A stretch of 45,170 nt of DNA, from NCBI RefSeq assembly GCF_001654855.1, contig NZ_LXEN01000050.1, positions 1 through 45,170 of the forward strand. Reading direction: 5' to 3'. Within the stretch, counting starts at the first letter, position 1; the number at the start of each line of letters is the position of its first letter. This DNA is from Proteus myxofaciens ATCC 19692. Lineage in GTDB: Bacteria > Pseudomonadota > Gammaproteobacteria > Enterobacterales > Enterobacteriaceae. The position numbers and the translations under genes were made by a program. This document shows positions 20,821 through 33,690 of this stretch, piece after piece. The notes beneath the pieces are model-generated. The model saw only the letters and a program-made list of their open reading frames with translations. It was not told the DNA's origin and searched no databases.

Positions 20821-20853
20821 AAAAGGCTAAATAATATTAACTTTATTTAGCCT
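20818..20853 (-). terminator. Rho-independent terminator of ygiD
   Basis: A perfect 11-bp stem (AGGCTAAATAA at 20824-20834, complement at 20843-20853) with a T-run on the minus strand, about 55 bases after the ygiD stop. Confidence 0.8.
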
Positions 20854-20906
20854 CTTATCTCTTTAATTTCTTTATTAAATAATTAAAGATATTTCTTTGA
20901 ATAATT

Positions 20907-21692
20907 TTATCCTACCTGAAATGTCATCATACTAAGTGATTTATTAATGATATCATTATTAAGTAATGTGACTTTTTCATTCTCATTTCTTAGTCCTAAA
21001 AGAGATAAAACGGGAATAAAATGCTCTGGTGTGGGATGTGCAAGATGCCCTTCTTCCGTTGATAAAATATCAAATAATATTTCAGGTTTTTCTTCACTTT
21101 GTAAAGCATTCTCGACTGTTTTACTAAATGATAACGCCCATGGATACGGCTCTGAATTGTCATTTTGCCAATCCATCATACGTAAATTATGTACAACATT
21201 ACCACTTCCTATAATGAGAACACCTTCACGACGTAATTCAATTAATTTTTGCCCTAACTCATAGTGCCATTGAGCTGATTGACGCATATCTATACTGAGT
21301 TGAACTACAGGGATATTCGCATTAGGGTACATTTTTTCCAGTATTCCCCAGCTACCATGATCAAGTCCCCATTGATCCATATCGAGTTTTAACGGGATCG
21401 GATTAATGAGATCCTCTATAAGTGCAACTAGGCTGATAGATCCCTTTGCTGGATATTCTATTTCATAAAGCTCTGGTGGAAATCCATAAAAATCATGAAT
21501 TGTTTTTGGTTGAGACATTGCCGTAGCAAAAGTGCCTTCTGTATACCAATGTGCTGATATCACTAAAATCGCTTTGGGCTGAGGAAGTGTTTCCCCTAAT
21601 TTAGTCCAGAGGCGAGTGTAGCGATTATTTTCCAATACATTCATTGGACTACCATGTCCAATAAATAGTGCTGGCATCATTTTTGTGTCCAT
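20907..21692 (-). CDS. ygiD: DODA-type extradiol dioxygenase family protein YgiD
   Basis: A metal-dependent ring-cleaving dioxygenase of the LigB/4,5-DOPA family. E. coli YgiD can open L-DOPA, but its natural substrate is unclear. Likely metal ligands are His in LFIGHGSPMNVLE and His in VISAHWYTEG; GLDHGSWGILEKMYP, GSGNVVHNLR and the C-terminal TPEHFIPVL are also conserved. I chose the ATG at 21692 (261 residues) because GAGGTG lies five bases upstream; a GTG at 21698 is less likely. It stands alone with its own terminator. zupT, next to ygiD in E. coli, is absent here. Confidence 0.9.
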   Translation of the reverse strand: MDTKMMPALFIGHGSPMNVLENNRYTRLWTKLGETLPQPKAILVISAHWYTEGTFATAMSQPKTIHDFYGFPPELYEIEYPAKGSISLVALIEDLINPIPLKLDMDQWGLDHGSWGILEKMYPNANIPVVQLSIDMRQSAQWHYELGQKLIELRREGVLIIGSGNVVHNLRMMDWQNDNSEPYPWALSFSKTVENALQSEEKPEILFDILSTEEGHLAHPTPEHFIPVLSLLGLRNENEKVTLLNNDIINKSLSMMTFQVG

Positions 21693-21790
21693 AATCACCT
21701 CTATGGCATTGTTATTCTATGACATAAGAATACAAGTTTCTTACTTGAAATATAGTCAAAGAAGCATGAAATAGTTATTCAAAAAAAATG

Positions 21791-21819
21791 AAAAAACCGC
21801 CTAAATTTCTTTAGACGGC
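21791..21819 (-). terminator. Rho-independent terminator of ribB
   Basis: Read on the minus strand: a 10-bp stem with two G-T pairs, a GAAA loop (806-809 of 21 kb), and six T at 21791-21796. It lies 50 bases after the ribB stop. Confidence 0.85.
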
Positions 21820-21868
21820 TTGATATAAGTGTGTGTGTGTTTTCAGTGTCGTTTATAACATGTTAATT

Positions 21869-22522
21869 TCAGCCAGCTTTTTTCTCCTCGCGAAGACGAT
21901 AAGCCACTAAATCTTCAATCGTCAACACAGGCATATTGTGCTGTTTAGCAAAAGTCACTACTTCTGGTGCTCTTGCCATAGTACCATCATCATTCGTTAG
22001 CTCGCATAACACTGCAACAGGTTTAAAACCGGCAAGTGTTGCTAAATCAATAGAGGCTTCAGTATGTCCACCACGTGTTAATACACCGCCAGGTTGAGCA
22101 CGTAATGGGAATACATGACCAGGGCGATTAAGATCACTTGGTTTTGCATCATCAGCAGCGGCTGCACGTACTGTCGTTAAACGATCTGATGCTGAAACAC
22201 CTGTTGTCACACCTTGTGATGCTTCAATAGTGACAGTAAATGCCGTATGAAAATGACTAGTATTATTTTCAACCATCATAGGCAATTCAAGCTGTTGGCG
22301 GCGTTCCTCTGTAATGCATAAACACACAATGCCACTACCATGGCGAATAGACATTGCCATCTGCTCTGTGGTCATTGTTTCTGCAGCGAACACCATATCG
22401 CCTTCATTTTCGCGGTTCTCGTCGTCGAGTACCATTACGCCTTTACCAGCACGAAGTGCTTCAAGAGCAAGTTCTACACGCTCAAATGGATTACCGAATT
22501 CGGAAAGTAGCGTCTGATTCAT
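21869..22522 (-). CDS. ribB: 3,4-dihydroxy-2-butanone 4-phosphate synthase
   Basis: RibB converts ribulose 5-phosphate to dihydroxybutanone phosphate and formate, supplying the four-carbon unit of riboflavin. The 217 residues equal the E. coli length. Active-site segments are visible: [19 protein letters not shown] (acidic loop, about 30-48), [31 protein letters not shown] and HTEASIDLA. It is a stand-alone RibB with no GTP cyclohydrolase fusion. Expression is most likely controlled by the FMN riboswitch in its leader. Confidence 0.97.
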   Translation of the reverse strand: MNQTLLSEFGNPFERVELALEALRAGKGVMVLDDENRENEGDMVFAAETMTTEQMAMSIRHGSGIVCLCITEERRQQLELPMMVENNTSHFHTAFTVTIEASQGVTTGVSASDRLTTVRAAAADDAKPSDLNRPGHVFPLRAQPGGVLTRGGHTEASIDLATLAGFKPVAVLCELTNDDGTMARAPEVVTFAKQHNMPVLTIEDLVAYRLREEKKAG

Positions 22523-22650
22523 GGTAATAAAACCTCAATAATTAATGAAAGTTACCAGAACCAGGGCAGTCTTAGGAGTGGATCTCTACTTAAACAATAA
22601 ATAAGCAGAAACAACAGGAATGGATACAATGATCCTACTGATGCTATTTT

Positions 22651-22806
22651 ATTCTCTCCCATCCAGACTTTAACTGTCGGCTCCAGAATCACACTGGATC
22701 TGCTGACCTAAGCATTGCTATCGCAACACAAAGCGCTCGCGGGCTTTATCTTAATAAATCAGATATCTACCGCCGGTGGGGACTTTCACCCCGCCCTGAG
22801 ATTAAC
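22651..22806 (-). ncRNA. FMN riboswitch (RFN element, sroG-like)
   Basis: On the minus strand the leader shows the hallmark RFN sequences. The 5' part (about 22760-22806) contains GGGCGGGGTGAAAGTCCC then CACCGGCGGTAGAT. The middle arm has GCCCGCGAGCGC and GGTCAGCAGATCCAGTG. The 3' part has CTGGAGCCGACAG, AGTCTGGATGGGAGAGAAT (22651-22670). When FMN binds, this RNA represses riboflavin genes. It starts about 130 bases upstream of the ribB ATG, the same arrangement as E. coli ribB; the expression platform is in 22523-22650. Confidence 0.96.
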
Positions 22807-22810
22807 GAGG

Positions 22811-23008
22811 AAACTATACGCTTTAAAATTATAAGAGGCAATCATCAATCGATGACTCTTTTTGCGATATCACATCTTTATCCAATAATACTGCGAGTTT
22901 TAGCGAATTATCATAAAAAAGTAACAATAATTCTGATATCTTGTTTAATTCCCGTTGCCCTCATATTACACTTAGCCTTAGCTTTCTATATTATGATGAG
23001 GACTTCCC
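22811..23008. other. Divergent promoter region ribB leader / ubiK
   Basis: About 200 bp between the start of the riboswitch and ubiK. It must hold the promoters for both. I see no operator or repeat that I would name. Confidence 0.5.
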
Positions 23009-23329
23009 ATGTTGGACCCTAAAAAAATTGAGCAGGTTGCGCGCCAAATTCAAAATGTTATGCCACAAGGCTTGAAAGATTTTGGTGATGATGTTGAGAA
23101 AAAAATCCGCACTGTTTTGCAATCTCAATTAAACAAATTAGATTTAGTTAATCGCGAAGAGTTTGATGTACAAACTCAAGTACTGCTGCGTACTCGTGAA
23201 AAATTAGCTCGTTTAGAACAACGTTTAAATGACTTAGAAGCTGGACAGCAGGCTGTTTCTCAACCAGAAATGGCACAAGTTGAAGAAGTCGATATTGTTG
23301 TTGAGACTCAACCTGAAACTAAAGCTTAA
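23009..23329 (+). CDS. ubiK: Ubiquinone biosynthesis accessory factor UbiK
   Basis: A small coiled-coil protein (106 residues) that works with UbiJ in the aerobic ubiquinone biosynthesis complex; formerly YqiC. The N-terminus [15 protein letters not shown] is followed by [18 protein letters not shown] and a heptad-rich coiled coil ([20 protein letters not shown], about 62-81). The acidic tail is family-variable. It is divergent from ribB, as in E. coli. Confidence 0.93.
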   Translation: MLDPKKIEQVARQIQNVMPQGLKDFGDDVEKKIRTVLQSQLNKLDLVNREEFDVQTQVLLRTREKLARLEQRLNDLEAGQQAVSQPEMAQVEEVDIVVETQPETKA

Positions 23330-23360
23330 ATCGCATTAAATCAATTACGGTCTAGCAATA

Positions 23361-23394
23361 AAAAATCCCTGCATCAACAATAGATACAGGGATT
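23361..23394 (-). terminator. Rho-independent terminator of the alpha-glucoside operon
   Basis: AATCCCTG...CAGGGATT (arms 23364-23375 and 23383-23394, mostly paired) with a T-run on the minus strand. It lies 28 bases after the aglB stop. The hairpin could also stop ubiK transcription from the other side. Confidence 0.8.
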
Positions 23395-23421
23395 AATATT
23401 CTATAATTTAGTAATAAAATT

Positions 23422-26372
<2,951 letters not shown>

Positions 26373-26672
26373 AGAAATATCCTCTTATTGACTGCCACTT
26401 AAATTAAATTTTGTTTAATTCATTTTTATTCTGTGCATTCAGACTAAGTTTTTTTTTATTTATTCTCTCAGCTAAAATTAGTTATTCGTGATCTAATTCA
26501 TATTAATATTTAAATTAAATGATCTAATATTTGTCTATAAAGTAGATCACTTTTAATTATTTGATAGTGTTCACACTTTTAAATTAATTATTATTATCTT
26601 TTTTATCAATGAATTAGTCTTATTTTAGATAAATAAATAATTAAAAATAAAAAAATAATAAGAGGTATAAAA
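26373..26672. promoter_or_regulatory. Divergent control region of the alpha-glucoside cluster
   Basis: 300 bp of AT-rich sequence between the PTS gene and the GntR regulator. It holds GTGATCTA at 26488-26495, ATGATCTA at 26519-26526, the inverted copy TAGATCAC at 26543-26550, and a further GTGATCTA that covers the regulator's own GTG start (26673-26680). A dyad AATTAAA-N5-TTTAATT lies at 26402-26420, just before the PTS gene. These repeats are candidate binding sites for the regulator (inference). Confidence 0.55.
26487..26502. promoter_or_regulatory. Candidate CRP-cAMP site
   Basis: CGTGA-N6-TCATA matches the consensus TGTGA-N6-TCACA at 8 of 10 positions and includes the preferred TCTA in the spacer. 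Catabolite control of a PTS sugar operon is expected. The same bases could instead be one of the GTGATCTA regulator repeats. Confidence 0.4.
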
Positions 26673-27377
26673 GTGATCTATAAAAAACTTGCAAAAAAAT
26701 TACGAATACAAATAAATTCAGCTGGATACCAAATTGGTGATCACTTACCTTCTGAAAAGAAATTAGCAGAGCAATACCATGTTTCGAGAATGACCATACG
26801 CAAAGCGATTGATTTATTAGTTGAGGCGGGATTATTAAAAAGAAAGCATGGTTCAGGAACGTATATCAAAGATAAAGATGTACACCATGAGAATGCGAGC
26901 TTAAAAGGATTTGTTGAATTAATGGCAAATACGGGGCATAACGTAAAAAGTGAGGTTATTGCATTTAGTGTTATTCAATGTCCTTTATCTATAGCAAGTA
27001 AATTAAGAATTAACTCTAATGAACGTATTTTTTATTCACGAAGAATACGCTATGTCGATAATAAACCTCTTATTATTGAAGATAGCTACATGCCTGTAAA
27101 ATATTTTGGTAATTTAACGTTAGCCCATTTAGAAGGATCTAAGTTTGATTTTATTGAAAATGTTTGCCAAATAAAAATTGCCGGAAGTTATGAAACTTTT
27201 CATCCTATTATTCCAGACCAAAATATTTGTCAGTTACTTCAAGTTGAAAATAATATTCCAATATTAAGACTAAGTACATTATCTTATAGCGTTCAAGGGG
27301 ATTATATTAATTATTCTATTATGTATCGTAATACTCAAGATTATATTGTTGAATACCATCTAAAGAGAGAACAATAA
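26673..27377 (+). CDS. GntR/HutC-family transcriptional regulator
   Basis: A 234-residue regulator with an N-terminal winged helix (YKKLAKKLRIQI, LPSEKKLAEQYHVSRMTIRK, GLLKRKHGSGTYI, about 1-68) and a C-terminal UTRA effector domain (RRIRYVDNKPLIIEDSYMP and following). Many HutC-type regulators bind a phosphosugar and control the neighbouring PTS operon; the divergent arrangement supports that here. The start is GTG at 26673, preceded by AGAGG. A repeated GTGATCTA motif overlaps this start, suggesting autoregulation (inference). Confidence 0.9.
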   Translation: MIYKKLAKKLRIQINSAGYQIGDHLPSEKKLAEQYHVSRMTIRKAIDLLVEAGLLKRKHGSGTYIKDKDVHHENASLKGFVELMANTGHNVKSEVIAFSVIQCPLSIASKLRINSNERIFYSRRIRYVDNKPLIIEDSYMPVKYFGNLTLAHLEGSKFDFIENVCQIKIAGSYETFHPIIPDQNICQLLQVENNIPILRLSTLSYSVQGDYINYSIMYRNTQDYIVEYHLKREQ

Positions 27378-27439
27378 TTATTCTCATTTTGTCTTTCTTT
27401 ATTATTTTATTTATTTTGAATTTATCTATCATTAAAAAT

Positions 27440-27463
27440 AAAAGCACTCCAAAGAGTGCTTTT
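27440..27463. terminator. Bidirectional terminator between the regulator and hldE
   Basis: A perfect 10-bp stem AAAAGCACTC / GAGTGCTTTT with loop CAAA. A and T runs on both sides suit both convergent genes. Confidence 0.85.
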
Positions 27464-27493
27464 ACAATCGTAATAAAAGTTTATGTTATTACG

Positions 27494-28918
27494 CTATTTT
27501 GTTTTAATGGCATTAATAATATTAGTTGTCGAGATACCATCTTCAAAATTAAGCACTTTAACATCACCACCAGCAGCCCAAACTTCTTGGCTTCCTGCGA
27601 TATCTTCAGGTTTATAATCTCCCCCTTTAACCAATATATCAGGTAAAACAGAGGCAATTAAACGCTGTGGGGTATCTTCTTCAAAGGCAACAACCCAATC
27701 AACCGCACCTAATGCGCCTAATACCGTCATACGCTGTTCTAGTGGATTAACTGGACGTGTCTCACCTTTAAGACGTTTTGTCGATGCATCGCTATTTACA
27801 GCAACAATTAAGCGATCACCTAATTTACGCGCATTTGCTAAATAGCTAACATGGCCTGCATGAAGAATATCGAAACAACCATTCGTCATAACTATGCGTT
27901 CACCGCGTTGACGAGCTAATTCAACAGCATGTTTAAGCTCGGCCTCTGTCATGATACCAAAACCATCGTTTGAACGACCACGAATCGCATTTTCAAGCTC
28001 TATTGGTGAGACAGTTGATGTGCCTAGTTTTCCAACCACAACACCCGCTGCTGCATTGGCAAGGAAACAGGCCTCACCTAATGATTTACCAGCTGCTAAT
28101 GCTGTTGCTAAAACACCAATCACCGTATCACCAGCCCCTGTAACATCGTAGACTTCTTGTGCTTGCGTTGGTAAATGCAAAGGAGGCTCATTAGCGCGTA
28201 ATAAGCTCATACCACGCTCAGAGCGTGTAATTAATAATGCTTCAAGTTCTAATTCTTTAACGAGTTTTGCACCTTTTTCAACAAGTTCATCATCATCATG
28301 GCAAACGCCGACTACTTGCTCAAACTCAGACATATTAGGGGTTAGCAGTGTTGCTCCACGATAACGCTCAAAATCGCTTCCCTTAGGATCAATTAAAACG
28401 GGTACACCTGCTTTTTTTGCCTTTAGGATCATCTCTTGCACATGACAGAGTGCACCTTTGGCATAATCTGACAGAACTAGTGCACCAATTGAAGGAAGCG
28501 CTTGTTGAATGCGTTCATAAATTGGCTCAGGAGAAACATTATTAAATCCTTCTTCAAAATCAAGACGGATTAATTGTTGATTACGAGAAAGCACTCGTAA
28601 TTTAGTAATTGTTGGATGTGTTGCAACAGAGACAAAATCACAACGCACATTGACCTGATTTAACGTATTACTCAATGCTTTAGCCGCTTCATCAATGCCG
28701 GTTAAACCCACTAAACGTGAACTCGCACCTAAAGAGGCAATATTCATCGCAACGTTAGCCGCGCCACCAGGACGTTCTTCTATTGTATCAACTTTAACAA
28801 CAGGAACTGGGGCTTCAGGCGAAATTCGACTAGTTGGACCATACCAATAGCGATCTAACATGACGTCACCGACAACCAAAACATTGGCTTTATTAAAATC
28901 CGGCAGCGTTACTTTCAT
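27494..28918 (-). CDS. hldE: Bifunctional heptose 7-phosphate kinase / heptose 1-phosphate adenylyltransferase
   Basis: HldE makes ADP-heptose for the LPS inner core. The N-terminal ribokinase-like domain (about 1-318) has [37 protein letters not shown] and the catalytic [11 protein letters not shown]. The C-terminal nucleotidyltransferase domain has [15 protein letters not shown] with the HxGH motif, and [13 protein letters not shown] started it at 28918 (MKVTLPDF, 474 residues), which aligns with E. coli and has GGAG six bases upstream; the open frame extends eight codons further. It follows glnE by 109 bp, the E. coli order. Confidence 0.96.
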   Translation of the reverse strand: MKVTLPDFNKANVLVVGDVMLDRYWYGPTSRISPEAPVPVVKVDTIEERPGGAANVAMNIASLGASSRLVGLTGIDEAAKALSNTLNQVNVRCDFVSVATHPTITKLRVLSRNQQLIRLDFEEGFNNVSPEPIYERIQQALPSIGALVLSDYAKGALCHVQEMILKAKKAGVPVLIDPKGSDFERYRGATLLTPNMSEFEQVVGVCHDDDELVEKGAKLVKELELEALLITRSERGMSLLRANEPPLHLPTQAQEVYDVTGAGDTVIGVLATALAAGKSLGEACFLANAAAGVVVGKLGTSTVSPIELENAIRGRSNDGFGIMTEAELKHAVELARQRGERIVMTNGCFDILHAGHVSYLANARKLGDRLIVAVNSDASTKRLKGETRPVNPLEQRMTVLGALGAVDWVVAFEEDTPQRLIASVLPDILVKGGDYKPEDIAGSQEVWAAGGDVKVLNFEDGISTTNIINAIKTK

Positions 28919-29027
28919 CCCATACTCCACATTTATTTTCAATAATAAGCTCGAATAATATCATAACTTGTTAAACGAAAAGAGAAACACATAACAGATA
29001 TATACGATTAAATGCATATCTTATTTA

Positions 29028-31871
29028 TCAAGGCTCGTCATCAAGCCATTTTATTTTACTTTTCAATACACTCTCACGCTCAGCAATATAACAGCCGCTA
29101 TCCACAATAGTAGGAACAACTTGTAACGCGAGATGATGTGATTCATTTCGTAATGTCACATAAGCATGTGTTAATGCTTGGGCTTCTTCTTTTGACATAA
29201 CATGATATTTTGCCATTAATTCAAAGATACGCACATTATCAGACCAACGTGTTAATGCAGGATATTGATGTGAAAAACGCAACACCAGATATTGTGCAAT
29301 AAATTCAATATCTGTAATGCCGCCAGATGAATTTTTTAAATCAAATTTATCAGCTTGAGTTGGCGCAAGGTGTTCGAGCATTTTTTTTCGCATATCTCGC
29401 ACTTCGGTTTGTAGCACTTTATCATCACGAGAAAAACAGAGTGTTTCATGACGAATACGTGAGAATACCTGCTGTAATTCATCATCACCATAAATCATAC
29501 GAGCACGAATAAGTGCTTGATGTTCCCATGTCCATGCTTCATTTTTTTGGTATTCATCAAAAGCTTGGATAGTACTCACTAACATACCTGACTCACCAGA
29601 AGGCCGTAAACGAGCATCAACGTCATAAAGCACACCAGAGGAGGTTCTTGTACTAAAAAGATGGATAATACGCTGTGCTAATCGTAAGTAGAATTGCCGT
29701 GCATCGATTGATCTATCACCTGTCGTTACTGTATTTATTGGACAATCCAATAAAAAGACAAGGTCTAAATCAGAACCATACCCTAATTCCCAGCCCCCTA
29801 ATTTACCATAACCAATAACAGCAAAGCCTAGTCCTTCACGCTGTGCAAGATGTTCAGGTTCACCATAGCGTTTCACCATATATGACCATGCTTGGTGTAC
29901 AACTGCTTGAATTATCGCCTCAGCTAAATAAGTCAGGTGATCACTGACTTTCATCACAGGAAGTACGCCTGCAATATCTTCGGCGGCTATTCGTAATAAT
30001 TGCGCTTGTTTAAATTGACGTAATGCCTCTAAGCGTTGTTCTTCATCATCTTCAGGCACTCGCAATAAATATTGGCGTAATTCATCTTGGTAAGCATGTA
30101 AAGGTAAGGGTTGATAGAGTGTATTAGGATCGAGTAATTCATCTAATAATAAAGGGTGAATGGCTAACTGCTCTGCAATCATCGGTGATGCAGCACATAA
30201 GCGAACAACATGCGTTAGAACCTCGTCAGATTCTTGCATTAATTCTAAATATGTTGTGCGACTCACTATGCTCAATAATAAAGGCGTAATACGCTTTAAA
30301 ATCATTGAAGCTTGTGCTTTCTGGCAAACTTTTGCTAGCAATTTTGGCATTAAAATATCAAGAACATCTCGCCCTCTTGGTCCTATCGTGCGTTTAGCAA
30401 TATCTTGGCGAAATAGCTGAAGGATATGTCGAATAGAATCAATATCCTCTGTTGTTAATGCGTCATGAAAGCATGTTGAGGTTTCAGGAAAGCGACCTAA
30501 TAACCAAAGACGTTTAAACTCAGAAACTTCTTTTTCATCTTCACTTTCATCATCTTCACCAATAAGTTGAGTGAAAATAGCGGATACCGTTTGCATTTTA
30601 TCATTGATATTTTGATATAGCGTTGACCAATCTTGATATCCCATAGCCAGCGTTAAGCGTAATTTATTCTCTTCGTTATCGGGTAGCGTCTGAGTTTGTT
30701 TATCTTCGATAGATTGTAATAAGTTTTCTACTCGTCGTAAAAAGAGATAGCAATCTATTAATTTTTGCGTTTCTTCTTGGGTTAATAATTCGAGTTTATT
30801 AATTGCATTGAGCACAATGAGAAGTGAATTACTTTGTAGTTCGGGCTCTCTACCACCACGTATCAACTGGAAAACTTGAGCAATAAATTCAATTTCACGT
30901 ATACCACCAGCCCCCAGTTTAATATTGTCAATCATACCTCGACGACGCACTTCACGACTTATCATCGATTTCATATTACGAAGTGATTGAATAACGCTAA
31001 AATCAATATAACGACGATAAACAAAAGGACGTAACATCTGACGCAATACTTGGCAATATTCTTTCTTTTCAGCGCCTAATACTCTTGCTTTTATCATGGC
31101 ATAGCGTTCCCAATCACGTCCTTGCTCTTGGTAATAGTCTTCTAATGCAGCAAAGCTCATAACAAGTGGTCCACTTTCACCAAATGGACGCAATCGCATA
31201 TCAACTCGATATACAAAACCATCACTCGTATGTTGATCTAGCGCTTTAATCAGTTTTTGCCCTAATCGTGTAAAAAATTGGGCATTATCTAATTCTCGTC
31301 GTCCGCCTTGTGTAACGCCATTCTCAGGATACGTAAAAATTAAATCGATATCAGATGAAAAATTGAGCTCATAACCCCCTAATTTGCCCATACCTAAAAT
31401 AAGTAAAGGTTGAGCCTTACCTTTATTACTATCACAAGGGGTGCCCCATTGTTCGCAACATTGCTGATATAGCTTATCTCTTGCTGTACAAATTAAGGTT
31501 TCCGCTAATATGCTTAAATGCTTTAATACACAAGGAATGTCACATAATTCAAATAGCTGTAGCCAAGCAATACGTATTAACTGCTGATGACGAAATTCAC
31601 GCAAAGTGCGCATCAATTCATCTTCATTTTCTATATTCGCTAATAAACTGACTAACTGAGTTTCATAAGTCTGCCACTCCATGCCTGTTGGAGGATATTG
31701 TCTAATATGCGTTAACCATTGAGGATGAATAGCAAGATGCTCTAATGCAAATGAACTAAAGGCAAAAAATTGTTGCTCTTGCTGACTAAAAGGCGCTAGC
31801 GCACTAAGCTTTGTAGAAAAATAGTGCTGTGCTTTATCCCACAATGGTTGATACAAACCAATAACAGACAT
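29028..31871 (-). CDS. glnE: Bifunctional glutamine synthetase adenylyltransferase / adenylyl-removing enzyme
   Basis: GlnE adenylylates and deadenylylates glutamine synthetase in response to PII and glutamine. Two nucleotidyltransferase domains are present: the N-terminal deadenylylase with [20 protein letters not shown] (Asp174, Asp176) and the C-terminal adenylylase with [20 protein letters not shown]. The linker carries [13 protein letters not shown] chose the ATG at 31871 (947 residues; E. coli 946) because the N-terminus then aligns with E. coli without gaps up to HPQWL. A further ATG at 31886 is possible. ygiF ends just upstream, so they form an operon. Confidence 0.96.
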   Translation of the reverse strand: MSVIGLYQPLWDKAQHYFSTKLSALAPFSQQEQQFFAFSSFALEHLAIHPQWLTHIRQYPPTGMEWQTYETQLVSLLANIENEDELMRTLREFRHQQLIRIAWLQLFELCDIPCVLKHLSILAETLICTARDKLYQQCCEQWGTPCDSNKGKAQPLLILGMGKLGGYELNFSSDIDLIFTYPENGVTQGGRRELDNAQFFTRLGQKLIKALDQHTSDGFVYRVDMRLRPFGESGPLVMSFAALEDYYQEQGRDWERYAMIKARVLGAEKKEYCQVLRQMLRPFVYRRYIDFSVIQSLRNMKSMISREVRRRGMIDNIKLGAGGIREIEFIAQVFQLIRGGREPELQSNSLLIVLNAINKLELLTQEETQKLIDCYLFLRRVENLLQSIEDKQTQTLPDNEENKLRLTLAMGYQDWSTLYQNINDKMQTVSAIFTQLIGEDDESEDEKEVSEFKRLWLLGRFPETSTCFHDALTTEDIDSIRHILQLFRQDIAKRTIGPRGRDVLDILMPKLLAKVCQKAQASMILKRITPLLLSIVSRTTYLELMQESDEVLTHVVRLCAASPMIAEQLAIHPLLLDELLDPNTLYQPLPLHAYQDELRQYLLRVPEDDEEQRLEALRQFKQAQLLRIAAEDIAGVLPVMKVSDHLTYLAEAIIQAVVHQAWSYMVKRYGEPEHLAQREGLGFAVIGYGKLGGWELGYGSDLDLVFLLDCPINTVTTGDRSIDARQFYLRLAQRIIHLFSTRTSSGVLYDVDARLRPSGESGMLVSTIQAFDEYQKNEAWTWEHQALIRARMIYGDDELQQVFSRIRHETLCFSRDDKVLQTEVRDMRKKMLEHLAPTQADKFDLKNSSGGITDIEFIAQYLVLRFSHQYPALTRWSDNVRIFELMAKYHVMSKEEAQALTHAYVTLRNESHHLALQVVPTIVDSGCYIAERESVLKSKIKWLDDEP

Positions 31872-31898
31872 AAATAAGGCTCTCATGTTGTCAAAAAA

Positions 31899-32822
31899 TT
31901 AAGCGATAGATAGTAACCATGCCATTGACGATAATTTAAAGTTTAGCCACAGCACATGATAATAATCCGTTGCAGAGATAAATGTCAGTGATGAAATATC
32001 AGATAATGATTGGCTAACAGCGTCAGGTAAATCAGCCTGTTTTTTACACCAATCAGAAAAAAGTGCGAGCATTGCTACCATCGTGATGGTCGGTGGCGTT
32101 GAATTAGCAAAAATCGCTTCTTCTAATGATTGAATTGCACTTAACCATTTTGTTAATTGCTCTGCGGTTGTTTCATTAGGAGAAAGATTAACAACACTCA
32201 GTGATAATGCAGGCTTATCTTTCGCTAAATAGTAGCCTCTAGCCGCTTTACTGCGAGACGCTAAACGCAACCCACCTTTTTCACCTAAAAAGGTCGCTAA
32301 TGCAATAAGGGCCTCAACACTACCTTTTTTAAGTTCAAGTTCAAATTCTTCAATAGGCAACTCATGCTGGTGAGAACGAATTGTACCTTTATCTAATACA
32401 ACTTCTATCACGCTTTCTTGATACTTAACAAGCCAGATTTCACGATGAAAATCTGTATTAAATAATACCGTTAATTGCGATTGAAGCTCTTCTATATCAC
32501 ATTCATTTGGCCATATATCAGCAGGGAAAAGAGATAAATTAAGCTTAGGCTCTTTAAGATTGACATTATACTCAGGGTGCTGATGTAAACCCGCCACAAT
32601 CTTGCCTGACGTTTTTATTGTCATTTCATAGTGAGTATCTACACCACGAATGCGTAATCCCATATCCCATTTGCGCATTTGATTATTAGCTGTTTCAAAG
32701 TAAAGATTAGTCAGCTTTTTAGGTGGAGTATGCTGGTTAGGTAGAGTCAGAATACGCTGAATAATATGGGGAATTATAGCAGGGATAGCACTCAACTTAA
32801 GTTCTGTTTCTAATTGGCTCAT
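31899..32822 (-). CDS. ygiF: Inorganic triphosphatase YgiF with shortened CHAD domain
   Basis: The N-terminal CYTH domain (about 1-200) has the ETELK tunnel motif (Glu5, Glu7, Lys9), LYFETANNQMRKWDMGLRIRG, LHQHPEYNV, VIEVVLDKGTI, FELELKKG and LASRSKAARGY. E. coli YgiF is a 433-residue triphosphatase with a helical, His-rich CHAD domain after it. Here the protein stops at 307 residues, so only the first part of the CHAD-like helices remains. No continuation is visible before glnE. The enzyme should still be active; a phosphate-polymer-binding role of CHAD is likely lost (inference). Confidence 0.88.
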   Translation of the reverse strand: MSQLETELKLSAIPAIIPHIIQRILTLPNQHTPPKKLTNLYFETANNQMRKWDMGLRIRGVDTHYEMTIKTSGKIVAGLHQHPEYNVNLKEPKLNLSLFPADIWPNECDIEELQSQLTVLFNTDFHREIWLVKYQESVIEVVLDKGTIRSHQHELPIEEFELELKKGSVEALIALATFLGEKGGLRLASRSKAARGYYLAKDKPALSLSVVNLSPNETTAEQLTKWLSAIQSLEEAIFANSTPPTITMVAMLALFSDWCKKQADLPDAVSQSLSDISSLTFISATDYYHVLWLNFKLSSMAWLLSIA

Positions 32823-33040
32823 TCTATTTACCTTAAGTAAATCAATTAATTATTAAAATTTTAACGCATTTTTACTTAGCAAATGCTAGCCTAATAACAA
32901 GAACGAATAAAAGGTATATTTCCTCTATATTCTACTAGTTAAGACTGTTCTCATTCTGGTTTACTATTTGCTTACGCAAACTTTACTCTTTAGTATCAGT
33001 AAAAATATTCTCTTGTATAGATAAAAAAGTTGAAAACATA

Positions 33041-33664
33041 ATGCGCAAATTACCTTTACTTTTTATTTCCTTACTTGGCTTAGGCTTTTCTCTAAGCTCA
33101 CACGCAGATGAAACTCGTTATGTTTCCGATGAATTATCCACTTATGTTCACAGTGGTCCAGGAAACCAGTATCGAATTGTTGGCTCATTAAATTCAGGCA
33201 CTGCTGTCACGGTTCTTTCTCGTGATGCAGCAACAGATTATGTTCAAATTAAGGACGATAAAAATCGCACAGTCTGGCTACCTGAAAATCAATTAAATAC
33301 GCAACCTAGCATGCGTATTCGTATTCCTGAAATGGAAAAAGAGATCCAAACATTGCGCGATAAGCTAGCAAATATCGACCAAAGCTGGAATCAACGTACG
33401 ACAGAAATGCAAAATAAAGTGTCAAACAGCGATGATATTATCAATGGTTTGAAGAAAGAAAACGAACAAATGAGAACCAAACTCGCTGTCGCTGAGAAAA
33501 AACTCGATTTTGCTAATCAACAACTTGATGATCGTCAAAGAGATATTATTTTACAATGGTTTATGTATGGTGGTGGTGTTGCCGGTGCCGGTCTTATTCT
33601 TGGTTTGTTACTTCCGCACATTATTCCTCGTCGTCGTAAGCGTAATGATCGTTGGATGAATTAA
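33041..33664 (+). CDS. ygiM: SH3-domain membrane protein YgiM (TIGR04211 type)
   Basis: An envelope protein of 207 residues. Signal peptide about 1-22 (ending SHA), a bacterial SH3 domain at about 25-90 (TYVHSGPGNQYRIVGSLNSG), a long coiled coil at about 95-165, a membrane segment at about 170-192 and a basic tail RRRKRND. The length matches E. coli YgiM (206). The ligand is unknown. It is followed by cca at 26 bp, as in E. coli, and is divergent from ygiF. Confidence 0.9.
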   Translation: MRKLPLLFISLLGLGFSLSSHADETRYVSDELSTYVHSGPGNQYRIVGSLNSGTAVTVLSRDAATDYVQIKDDKNRTVWLPENQLNTQPSMRIRIPEMEKEIQTLRDKLANIDQSWNQRTTEMQNKVSNSDDIINGLKKENEQMRTKLAVAEKKLDFANQQLDDRQRDIILQWFMYGGGVAGAGLILGLLLPHIIPRRRKRNDRWMN

Positions 33665-33690
33665 GATTCACTAAATAAGGAATAAATCCA

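Noticed and set aside
21828-21842. Short GT repeat downstream of ribB
   Set aside because: About six units in non-coding sequence past a terminator; too short and not placed to switch a gene.
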